From Nematostella vectensis (lineage: Eukaryota > Cnidaria > Anthozoa > Actiniaria > Edwardsiidae), in contig NC_064041.1 of the NCBI RefSeq assembly GCF_932526225.1, forward strand, positions 10,274,813 to 10,338,812: a stretch of 64,000 nucleotides of DNA, written 5' to 3'. The translations under genes and the position numbers were made by a program. Positions 1 through 12,500 of the stretch are shown here, piece after piece (the first letter of the stretch is position 1; every line of letters begins with the position of its first letter). The notes under the pieces were generated by a model. The model did no database searches and had not been told where the DNA came from. It worked only from the letters and a program-made list of their open reading frames with translations.

Positions 1-1836
1 TGTCTTATATTTCCTGTACAGACTATGGCTGGCTATCTTTGCTTATGTCCAATCATTTTGTGTCGTATATTTCTTGTACAGACTATGGCTGGCTATCTTT
101 GCTTATGTCCAATCATTTTGTGTCTTATATTTCTTGTACAGACTATAGCTGGCTATCTTTGCTTATGTCCAATCATTTTGTGTCTTATATTTCCTGTACA
201 GACTATGGCTGGCTATCTTTGCTTATGTCCAATCATTTTGTGTCGTATATTTCTTGTACAGACTATGGCTGGCTATATTTGATTATGTCCAATCATTTTG
301 TGTCTTATATTTCTTGTACAGACTATGGCTGGCTATATTTGATTATGTCCAATCATTTTGTGTCTTATATTTCTTGTACAGACTATGGCTGGCTATATTT
401 GATTATGTCCAATCATTTTGTTTCTTATATTTCTTGTACAGACTATGGCTGGCTATATTTGCTTATGTCCAATCATTTTGTTTCTTATATTTCTTGTACA
501 GACTATGGCTGGCTATATTTGATTATGTCCAATCATTTTGTTTCTTATATTTCTTGTACAGACTATGGCTGGCTATCTTTGCTTATGTCCAATCATGTTG
601 TGTCGTATATTTCTTGTACAGACTATGGCTGGCTATATTTGCTGATGTCCAATCATTTTGTGTCTTATATTTCCTGTACAGACTATGGCTGGCTATATTT
701 GCTTATGTCCAATCATTTTGTGTCTTATATTTCCTGTACAGACTATGGCTGGCTTTCTTTGCTGATGTCCAATCATTTTGTGTCGTATATTTCTTGTACA
801 GACTATGGCTGGCTATCTTTGCTTATGTCCAATCATTTTGTGTCTTATATTTCTTGTACAGACTATAGCTGGCTATCTTTGCTTATGTCCAATCATTTTG
901 TGTCGTATATTTCTTGTACAGACTATGGCTGGCTATCTTTGCTTATGTCCAATCATTTTGTGTCGTATATTTCTTGTACAGACTATGGCTGGCTATCTTT
1001 GCTTATGTCCTATCATTTTGTGTCTTATATTTCTTGTACAGACTATGGCTGGCTATCTTTGCTTATGTCCAATCATTTTGTTTCTTATATTTCTTGTACA
1101 GACTATGGCTGGTCATAGTCACTTATGTCCAATCATGTTGTGTCGTATATTTCTTGTACAGACTATGGCTGGCTATCTTTGCTGATGTCCAATCATTTTG
1201 TGTATTATATTTCCTGTACAGACTATGGCTGGCTATCTTTGCTTATGTCCAATCATTTTGTTTCTTATATTTCTTGTACAGACTATGGCTGGCTATATTT
1301 GATTATGTCCAATCATTTTGTGTCGTATATTTCTTGTACAGACTATGGCTGGCTTTCTTTGCTGATGTCCAATCGTTTTGTGTTGTATATTTCTTGTACA
1401 GACTACGGCTGGCTTTCTTTGCTGATGTCCAATCATTTTGTTTCGTATATTTCTTGTACAGACTATGGCTGGCTTTCTTTGCTGATGTCCAATCATTTTG
1501 TGTCTTATATTTCCTGTACAGACTATGGCTGGCTATCTTTGCTTATGTCCAATCATTTTGTGTCTTATATTTCTTGTACAGACTATGGCTGGCTTTCTTT
1601 GCTGATGTCCAATCATTTTGTGTCTTATATTTCCTGTACAGACTATGGCTGGCTATCTTTGCTTATGTCCAATCATTTTGTGTCTTATATTTCTTGTACA
1701 GACTATGGCTGGCTTTCTTTGCTGATGTCCAATCATTTTGTGTCTTATATTTCCTGTACAGACTATGGCTGGCTATCTTTGCTTATGTCCAATCATTTTG
1801 TGTCTTATATTTCTTGTACAGACTATGGCTGGCTAT
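1..1836 (+). repeat. 60-bp minisatellite (about 30.6 copies) containing the splice acceptor of RNF213 exon 1822-2021
   Basis: Units align exactly with a 60-base period from base 1 and differ at a few recurring positions. Each has a pyrimidine-rich stretch ending TTCTTGTACAG, followed by ACTATGGCTGGCTAT. The last copy is the likely acceptor (AG at 1820-1821), and the first 20 or so exon bases match the repeat. The array starts before the window, so its total length is unknown. Sixty is a multiple of three, and the exon frame is open back to 914. Confidence 0.97.
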
Positions 1837-4800
1837 ATTTGGCAATGAGCACGTCAGCGAGCTGTATTGTGACGTCTCCACCATCTCCTATTCCGGTACC
1901 GCGCGTGAGCCCGTCCCAGTCTCCGGACGGGGAGGCCATCACTTCCGCTGTCGCTTCCCTTTCTCCTGGCTCATCCGGGACTTTGTGGAAGACCTGGAAC
2001 GCGGAACCTCGGATTCATCAGGTTATTTATTTATTTATTTTTTATTTTATTTATTTTATTTATTTTATTTTATTTATTTTATTTATTTTAATTATTTTAT
2101 TTATTTTATTTATTTTATTTATTTTATTTATTTTATTTATTTTATTTATTTTATTTATTTTATTTATTTTATTTATTTTATTTATTTTATTTATTTTATT
2201 TATTTTATTTATTTTATTTATTTTATTTATTTTATTTATTTTATTTATTTTATTTATTTTATTTATTTTATTTATTTTATTTATTTTATTTATTTTATTT
2301 ATTTTATTTATTTTATTTATTTTATTTATTTTATTTATTTTATTTATTTTATTTATTTTATTTATTCAACTTCATCGACTACATACTTCAAACAGGTGAA
2401 ATCAGACAAAGTTAAACATGGTGCGGTCGCTAATAGTTTCCTGCACACGTTTCGTAGCTTCTCAATGGACAAGGTCCGATACCACAGAGGAGGAGAGGTT
2501 ACGCAGGTTGATTGACAGTACAGAGCTCGGTTACGTGATTGCAGATTTCAGAAGGGAGGGGATGGAGAGGAAAGCAATTGCTCGCTACCTGCACGACTTG
2601 GTGCACATGGTGTATAGGCCGTCCACAGATCAACATGACCAGGAAATCCAGGTAGTCATAAAAATCTAAACAAATGTGATGTATGTTTTAGTATGGAAAT
2701 AATACGCTTGAATGCCTCTGAGAGTCCATCCACCCTACAACGAAAACGGCTGCTAAGAGCATAAGCTATACATGGATAACCATAGTTATGACAAGTTCAT
2801 TTGAATTAGATCCAAGTCTCACCCAAGTCGGATTCTGCTTCTTTTAATCTTAAATGGACGCGAGTATCAAACTGGCTTTTGTTAGCGATTCATATATGGT
2901 CAAATGGATAGTTGTGGACAATTCGTGGGCTCCCAATGGTTGTATCGATCATATATTGCAGGGGCGTAAATGTTAAAAGATACCAAATTGGGTTCGTTCA
3001 GATTGTTTGCAATGCGATCGAGAAGCAAGCAAGGATTCGTGAGGCAGAAGCAGAGACTCTGGACCTAGCGACAGTTCATGTTGCGTACAGACATATTCAA
3101 CGGAGACTGGACAACTTAAGCGAGTTGCTGCACATACAACCGGGTGTCCTGAGAAATCTTCAGCGAGCAGATGAGGGCGCGGAGATGGTTAGTGGTGTGT
3201 TGTTGTCTCATATACAACTGTTGTAAAAGAAAATGGCAAATGGCAAAACCCAATTGTCAAATGACAGATCAACTATCGAAAAAGGCCATTATATCGTCAT
3301 ATTTCTACTGAAAAGAAGGAAAACATGTGTAAATCATGCATCTAGTTTACTTATTATTTTTATTCTTGCAAATGATACCTTGCACTAGCGGTCGGTACGT
3401 GAAATGTGTCTTGTCTTTTCACTGGCAACGTTTTTATGTGTTTACGACTATCCCATGTACTTTCGATCGCGAACTGTTATTTGACGGCTGGCATTTGTCA
3501 TTTGTTCTGCCTTTTTTAATACAGTGATACCTTTTTTCAACAGCTTCTGTATAAAGTCCTAAACTATTTGCTTTTCGGCACTAAACTCCTGTACTTAGGT
3601 GCCAGTGTTAAGGCGTCAACCTTTATTGAGCGGCCACCTGTCTCGCTCTCGAGAGTGGTCGCTTTATACAGGTTTCACAGGTCAATGTTGCTGTCGATCT
3701 CGAAGGTGGTCAATTAATAGAGTTACCACGGTAGTGGATGTTACCAACCAGTGAAGCGTTCTATTTCAGATGCTGGATGCGGTCGCGCTGCAGACGTGCC
3801 TGGAAGGCCTCGTGCCTAGTGTCCAGGACCTCCAAGACCATGACGGTGTTTCTCGCTGGTGCGCCAGGGTAACTTGCCTCAGACAAACTGTGGAAACCAT
3901 GACGAGCAAGGAAAACTTTGACAAGACAGACGAGAAAAGTGGAGGCTACGGGGAAAGGACTCAAAACATCATTAAACACTGCTGGTGAGAATTACGTATA
4001 CAGTCGTTTTTCGCGTAGTCGCGAAGCCGGTTCACGACAACGTTTTGTCAAACGACTGTAACTTGAGGTGGCCTCCAGTACGATAACGACAGAAAAAATG
4101 GAAAACATGTGCAACATTAACAGCAACATGTCCATTGTGTCTGATACTTTTTAGCCGCTTTTCTCCAAACTACAACGTGAAGTGTTAGGGTTTCACGAGA
4201 ACGTATGTTTATGACAAAAATAAGACCGTATTCTTATAAAATCCTAGTTAACTGTATTGAACTAATCAAAAGGCATACTCTCGGTCACGTTCTCCTTGTC
4301 GTTGTCGTCGTTGAGATGTTCTCTAATCTATAGTCTTGACAACATGGTTAAGTAACGGACAATATTTGATTATTACTTTGCAGGTCATTGTGGCAGAGGG
4401 CTTCAATCGTCCGGCTATTTGTTGAGCACGTGACTAGTCCCGATGACCACGCCGTCAACTCAGCTAACTTGCAAAAGTTGTGGAAGGTGCGTTTATTTCA
4501 TGAAACGTTCATGACGTTGAATTGGGAATACCGTTGAAGTCTCCACGGCGTTTAAGTCTTCACGGACAAAATACGAAAACGTAAATTTTGTTTCCCCATA
4601 TATTAACTATGAAATATTATGATTAACCTCCTCTCCTACCTCCTAACAATAATCTTGGTACAATCGGGGAATGCTCCACAAACCGCCACCAAAACTTAAT
4701 GATCGAGAAGAGTCAGGAGAATCTTTATGCGAATGCCTTTGTCCAAGCGCAAAGCGTCCAGCTTTTGCTATATAGAGAAAAAAAAGGGACCCATGGTTAC

Positions 4801-7800
4801 TGGGGATAACTAGGATGATTTATGGATAATAAACGAGGGGAATCAAAGGTGGGACTTGCTGGGACTTGCTGGTTGCGCGTGGAAGAGGGTGAGGGAGATC
4901 ATTCTGAATCTAAAGTAACTCCAATGGGCGCATGCTGAAAGGCTTTTAACGAGGGTTTGCTTCTAGATTCTCGGCGATGAGACAGATATGATGGCAAACG
5001 AGGCTCTTGAGGCACTCGAGAGGTTCCTGAAGGATTGCAGCCAGGAATTTTGTCATCGACATAATTGGTAAGCTTTTAAAAAAAGGCTTTAAAATGCCAC
5101 ACGAAACAGAAAGAATAAAATCCTGTATGTCATTCTTCATAGTTGATTTTCTGCTCCTTGTTTTATCGCATATCATGCAGTGTTAGCTTTTTGTTTCAGT
5201 GCTCAGCCTTCCTTGTGCCTTTCCTCGACTTATTATTAAAACTAAAGCACTGGTGTAAAGGGGCAACGCTTTTTTTGTTTCAAATTTCCGTGGGCCACAG
5301 TTTACTCAACCCTCCGTCATTACAGAGGAGAAAGCTATCCTAAAGAATCCGATATGAACCCTTATAGTTTCCCTAATAGTCTGCTTTATTATATTGAAAG
5401 AATCATAGATTTTATCACCTAAGCGTAGCCCACGAGAAACATAGGTCAACTAGATGCGCCACTGTTGTTAAGTTCCTTCCGTAGGCATCTCGAGTGTTTT
5501 TTTTGTAATTTTTCAGTGTTTTTATGAATTGGGGTTCCTGTGGCGAGTTGAACCGGAACCGGAAGCCGTAAGAGCTAAGGGGTGCTTTTTTTGCTCTAGC
5601 CCAGGACCCCACTCTTTCTTGAACTCACCACAGGAAGCCCGAAATCGAAAAAAACGTCTTTTCTTCCCAAATCACTCGAGACGCCTGCGAAGGAGGCAAT
5701 CCTTTCCTAACGCCCCGGTAACTGTTGTCTGTTGCCGAGTAGGGCTGAAGAGTTGACCTGCCCCATCTGTTTGCGTGAATGCCGCGTTCCGTCCTCTACG
5801 CCATGTCATCACCTCACGTGCCTCGAATGTGCTCGGAGATGGTTTAATGAACAGAGCGGGTGCCCTGTGTGCAGACAGCATGTCCCGGATGGCTATGAAC
5901 CAGCGGAAGACCAGGAGAGAATGTATGTAGCACATATATTGTACATGCAAACGGAAAGTAGCGAAGAGAAGGTATAATGACCGTGTGTGGCAGTCGGATG
6001 TGTTAAACAAGCCGTGTATAGTAGTATATCAATGTAACACCTATGTGACACATTCAATTATCACACTATGCAAGCATGTGGCTCAAGACACATGTGTTAA
6101 CAAGCCGTGTAGTATATGAATGTAACACCTATAAAACACAGTTATCACAGTATGCAAACATGCAAAAAGGTGAAATGACCGTTTGTGGCATAAGCCACAT
6201 GTGTTAACAAGCCGTGTAGTATATGAATGTTACACCTATAAAACACTCAATTATCACACTATGCAAGAATGCAAAAAGGTGAAATGACCGTTTGTGGCAT
6301 AAGCCACATGTGTTAACAAGCCGTGTAGTATACGTATGTAACACCTATAAAACACAGTTATCACACTATGTAAGCATTTAAAAAGGTGAAATGACCGTGT
6401 GCTTGCTGCGTGATGGAGCTGCTGAATGGAGGTTGGTTGAATAAAGCATTTCAGTGCAAAGCGAATATTTTGGGGTTTATTATAGTGATCGCTTAAAAAG
6501 AGTTTGTATGTTTGCAGACTCACCTTGCGTTTGTAAGTCTTGGATATTAGTGACCAGTTTCTTTTTGCGGGACCTTTTTACAGGGAGATTTTGGCACTCG
6601 TCAAGGGATTTCGTCACTCTTGCAACTCGTTCTTCATGGATGTCGTGTCGATGTTCTGTTTTGGTTATTCGCCATGCGGAACACTTCAACAAGGCGCGTT
6701 CCAGACGCTGATGGGTTATGCAACTAGTGAGCGTTCAACAAAGAGTTTCTCTCCATTCCCTGATTACGGCATTGATATCAACCCTGTGGTGCGATCATTT
6801 TTACTCCAACAACTTCTTAAGTCAAGGTAATAATCCCATCTTGCTGGTACTGAAATAACTAGGTGAATACTCGAACAGAATCTACATTGCAGCGTTACTA
6901 CAATACCTATACACTGATTTTTTTATCGACTTTCTTCTATTGGTCGCAAAAACCTGACCTTACCGACGTCCTGGGTGGGACCAAATCCAGTGAACACCCT
7001 GAAGTGTGCATTAATGTAATGGTTTTCTAAGGTTATTTCCCAGTCCCCACATTTACTTTACGTTTTTCTGACTCTTGAGTCATTTTATACTGACATCCGG
7101 TACCTGTGATTCTTCCAAAATCTGCGATACTTGCTTGCAAACCCTGTGATACTTACTTCCGGTTCCCTTGATACTTACTTCCGGTTCCTGTGATACTTAC
7201 ATCCGGTTCCTGAGATACTTCCAAATCCTGCGATACTTCAGAACCCTTTGATACTTCCGGTTCCTGTGATACTTTCTTTTTCTGGTGTACTTACTTCCGG
7301 TTCCTGTTTATATAGTGACACAAAGGCGAAGGAGTTATTGGCAGAGTTCGTCTCCAGTGCCGAAGAGCGAGTCGGTCTGGAGAATGTGATGGAGGTGTTT
7401 GTGCTATGCATCCAGTGTATCGAGGTAACGCATTCTACCCGTATCATTGTCATTATATCATGTGCCTTTAGTAATTAGTCACACTTTGCTGTCACGCTAC
7501 CCTAAATAGCGCCTTTAGTAAATAGTCACACTTTGCTTTCACGCTACCTTAAATAGTGCCTTTGGTTAATAGTCACACTTTTCTGTCACGCTACCCTAAA
7601 TAGTGCCTTCAGTAAATAGTCCACACTTTGCTGTCACGCAATCCTAACTAGTGCCTTTAGAAAGAAGTCGCACTTTGCTTTCAGGTGATCCAGTGTCTTG
7701 GGTGATCGTTACAGTAAACTCCCTATAGAGCATCCTCTAGAATCAATAATCGCTCATTTTGTCTCCAAGAGTAACGCCCTTTTCGTCTCAGGACGCACGG

Positions 7801-9429
7801 TACAGTGACTTCGTCCGACGCACCGCAGAGTTCCCTCTTGAGAACAAGATCTCCTTGACGGAGCGTGCCCTCCGTCAGATGCCCGTCAAGCCTTTTAGCG
7901 AGCCAGCACCTGGCCACCCCAATGTGAACGTCCCTATACTCCAAGCCATTGCGGTGACCCGATTAACGCTGACAAAAACAGCGGAGTTCATCCACCAGCG
8001 CCACACATGTGGGACGCGAGAGTGGGAGACTGCTGGAGTAGTGAACGCCCTAAATGGTCTGCTTAAAGAGGTCAAGAAGGTCTGCATGAACGGCGTATAC
8101 CAGACCCCGCGCCTGTTTCTACTGAAGCAGCTCGCTAACCGGTTTGGTGTGGACGCCTTGAAGGAGTTAGCGAGTACTGGTGGGCTTGGGTGGATTCTGC
8201 CTCCTCGGGATACTGCGGCTCCGCGTGAGGTAAGGGTGGGAGACAATTGTTTATTTCGCAGTGGCTAAATGCTCCACTTTCGGGAAAGGTCCCGCCGATT
8301 TGAATAAATACCCGCCCCTTTCAATTGAATCAAATAGCCCAGTAAGTAAAAAGCATCTTATATTTCTTGAGACAGGGCAAACGACTCTGAATTGAATTTT
8401 GTTGTCGGAATTGATTTTTTTCCGTTGTCTGTGTACACTAATCTGTTACAATAAATGTCGACAGCTCTCAATATACGAAAAAAACACGGTAAATTGTCAG
8501 CCTTTGTGTTTCTCGAATGATACATGTTTCATTTTTTTTCCCGTTATACAGGTCTATCAAGCTCTAAATATTCACCGCTTCGTGATTTTATATACGTTAT
8601 GACAGGATTTGCGTTAAGTTCTATCCGGCTTCACAGGCTCCCTTTTTTATATCCCGGTTTTCAGGCTACACCAGACCGCTTTCTGGTATATGGACACAAC
8701 TACCAGGGTCTTCGAGAAGCTATAGCACGTGCAGCGGTATCTAGTCACGTCACTGAAGTCGCTCAGAGCCTGCAGGTACGATGCCAGCGGTTTAGCTCTC
8801 CCACTAACAGTTGCTATATCTATAATAAGTCGGACTTATAAGTTATATGCGGCGGCCAATTTGTGCTCGAGGTTAATGAGCTGGTTTTTAGTTTTTTCCT
8901 ATTCCCTACAGGGCCTGGTTACTCAAGGTGACCCTTTTACCGAAGTCATGATGTCGCTAGCATTACTACAGGCTGTTACCGCTGACCAGCAACGTATTTC
9001 GCCAAATGTTAGTACATTAAATTGTTTGCTTTTTGTAAGTACTATTTGTTGGCGTAAAAGCATACTGCTGTCAAGCATAATGTGATAATCATCATGCTTA
9101 AAATAAGCATCGGTAGTTAGTAGAAAGTCTCTGCGACTTATTTGTGCCGCAATAAAATATATACGAGATGTACGTTTTAGTACATCGATTTGCTGACTGG
9201 GAGGATGTTTATAGCAAAATAATGACTACAATAGTGTGAGCTAATCTAATGCTTCCATCTTTGAAGAGTATGCAAGTCCTGAATGATTTTATCTTGGCGT
9301 CACGACAAATCCGGGAACAGGTAAGAAGTATTGTCACCAACGACGACATCGTTATTACGATAATCATACGTATGTCTACAATCTTCCAATTTCCTCTATC
9401 TTTATTAATTTTAAGTTATCACATCAAGT

Positions 9430-9507
<78 letters not shown>

Positions 9508-12500
9508 TATAATAGCAGGATCGTCATCAACATGAGTGTTATCACTATCGATCTCTTTGCTGTTGCAGCCTCGCCGTTTAGCGCTAGAACTGGTCTCAGA
9601 CGTCACGCAAGAAAGTCACAGTGTCGTCTCCCTGATGGTTATGAGTGGAAGTACTCCGCGTGACAGGTCGATTGCAGAGATTGTGTTACATCTCGCAGCC
9701 GTGCTTTCAGCTCATGATGAACAGACTCTTGCTCACCCATTGGTCGCTCTAGCACGCAACCCCATCGCAATGGCGGTAAGTGAACACTCGTACGCGACCC
9801 CATCGCAATGGCGGTAAGTGAACAATCGTACGCAACCCCATCGTAATGGCGGTAAATGAACACTCGCACGCAACCCCAACACAATGGCGGTAAGTGAACA
9901 CTCGTACGCGACCCCACCGTAATGGCGGTAAATGAACACTCGCACGCAACCCCAACACAATGGCGGTAAGTGAACACTCGTACGTGACCCCACCGTAATG
10001 GCGGTAAATGAACACTCGCACGCAACCCCAACACAATGGCGGTAGGTGAACACTCGTACGCAACCCCAACACAATGGCGGTAAGTGAACACTCGTACGTG
10101 ACCCCACCGTAATGGCGGTAAATTAACACTCGCACGCAACCCCAACACAATGGCTGTAAGTGAACACTCGTACGCGACCCCACCGTAATGGTGGTAAATG
10201 AAGACTTGCACGCAACCCCAACACAATGGCGGTAAGTGAACACTCGTACGCGACCCCACCGTAATGGCGGTAAATGAACACTCGCACGCAACCCCAACAC
10301 AATGGCGGTAGGTGAACACTCGTACGCGACCCCAACACAATGGCGGTAAGTGAACACTCGTACGTGACCCCACCGTAATGGCGGTAAATTAACACTCGCA
10401 CGCAACCCCAACACAATGGCGGTAAGTGAACACTCGTACGCGACCCCACCGTAATGGTGGTAAATGAAGACTCGCACGCAACCCCAACACAATGGCGGTA
10501 AGTGAACACTCGTACGCGACCCCACCGTAATGGCGGTAAATGAACACTCGCACGCAACCCCAACACAATGGCGGTAAGTGAACACTCGTACGCGACCCCA
10601 CCGTAATGGCGGTAAGTGAATACTCGCACGCAACCCAATCGCAATAAAGAGTGCCCGCTATAAAAAAAACCCTTTCTCTTTACAACTGGCCTTGTCCATG
10701 TATGTACATTTAGCGGTTTGAAAAGTTCTTTGTCGTGTACTTGAAAAGGTCTCGCCTCTGAGTACATATAATGTCCTATTCAACAGCGTTCATTTTTACC
10801 AACGATGCCAGAGGACATCATCCCTGAAGTGAGATCCGCATTTTCGGGAACAGGGCAGTTATATGGTAATGTATTAATATGATTATTAATATGGTGGAGA
10901 ATAGTTATATGTATTTCAAATCGTGGTTTGATGTTTTTTTTGTTTTTGTTGTTTCAACAAGAATTATTTAATTCCATTATTTAATTCCATATAATCAGAG
11001 CTTTTTTTCTTATTCAATTCGACAGAATGCCCAAACGGACATCCCTATGTTATCACTGAAGTAAGTCTATAGAGATGTTTCTGTACTACCATTGCTACCA
11101 GTACTACCAGGGTTATTTTCTCATGGTTTTGACTAGAATGAATGACCTATTTAAGAAAATGGATAATCGCAGAAATTTTTATTTAAGAAAGTGGATAATC
11201 GCAAAATTGTCAATAGCCCATTTGCGCTATCGCTAGCTGCCGGGCGCGGACTAATACCGAAATAATGCACGAAAACGAGGATATTGCATCCGCGCCTAGG
11301 CGCGTGTACCCATTGCCTGAGTGGGGGGGGGGGATGCGCAGTCATAGGTATCATACCGAAAAATCGAAAAAGCCTAGTATTTGAAGATTCACTAATAAGA
11401 AATGACCCACTTTATGGCCGCCAAGAGGGATGCTCGCGCACCCTACGCACCCCCCCCCCCCCCCCCCCCTGTGTACGCGCCTGGCGCCGTCTTATGCTTT
11501 GACACAAAACTTTGTATTTAAAAATGGTCTAGTGTATTGTAAAGAAATGTGAAAATAGCAATCATATCCGCACAGATCTAGAACATTTTTGCATTAGTTG
11601 TTAATGGTTTAAGGTTTTTTCTACGCATCGATAACAAATTGAAGTAGTGGAAAAAAAGCTAAAAAAGGGAGAGACCAGCAACTTCCAGAATTTCCCGCCA
11701 TTTTGAAGACCAATGTACAGAGCCTCGCTTTCATACCGAACATTGGCACCAGTCTGCGCTCGCCAATAAAAACGGAAATGGGCTTTAAATACCAGTATTA
11801 CGATCTAAAGGTACAATGGATCATTATATTTCTACCGAAGCAGGATAATATCGAACTTTCATGCGATAACCCATCCAAGTCCATCAATGTCTGGCTCTTG
11901 CATTGCAGAACTTTATATATAACCTTTGAATAGTACCAATAAGCACCTGCTATTTGCGTCGTTTGTACTGACTTGTGTTTCGATAAGTAACGTCTAATTT
12001 TTTTTGGGGACATGTAGTGTGGCAGGCCAACCCAGCAGTTGAATTGTACGGAGTGCAGAGCTCCAATTGGGGGTATTAGTCACAACCTTGTAGCAGGAAA
12101 CAGGCCGGCTCAAACGTAAGTCCAAATGAATTACAATGAGGTTTTGTCTCCTGGACTGACATGTACAGGTTTTACGACTAAACGCCCTACGCATAAACAA
12201 TGGTAGCCGATCTTCAGCACAAGAAGACAAAAACCCATTGCTTGAACAGGAGCAATTACTTGCTGTGCCAACACCAAATGACAGTGTATCGTGTTAAACG
12301 GTAGAACCATGTAGAGTCTGTATAGTGTTAAAAGTTCGAGCCATGCCAGGGCCGTAGCAAGCAAGGGGAGTCTGTATAGTGTTAAAAGTTCGAGCCATGC
12401 CAGGGCCGTAGCAAGCAAGGGGAGTCCGTATAGTGTTAAAAGTTCGAGCCATGCCAGGGCCGTAGCAAGCAAGGGGAGTCTGTATAGTGTTAAAAGTTCG

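Noticed and set aside
1-1836. CRISPR array or CRISPR-like locus
   Set aside because: There are no unique spacers, the period is constant, and the genome is eukaryotic.
5923-5971. Use of GTATAA at 5972 as the RING exon donor
   Set aside because: It breaks reading phase with exon 8; GTATGT at 5923 keeps it and joins conserved residues.
9639-10767. Minus-strand frames up to 294 residues (HLPPLRWG-type repeats)
   Set aside because: Products of the 38-bp array, whose minus strand is largely stop-free in all frames. No start, splice or homology support.
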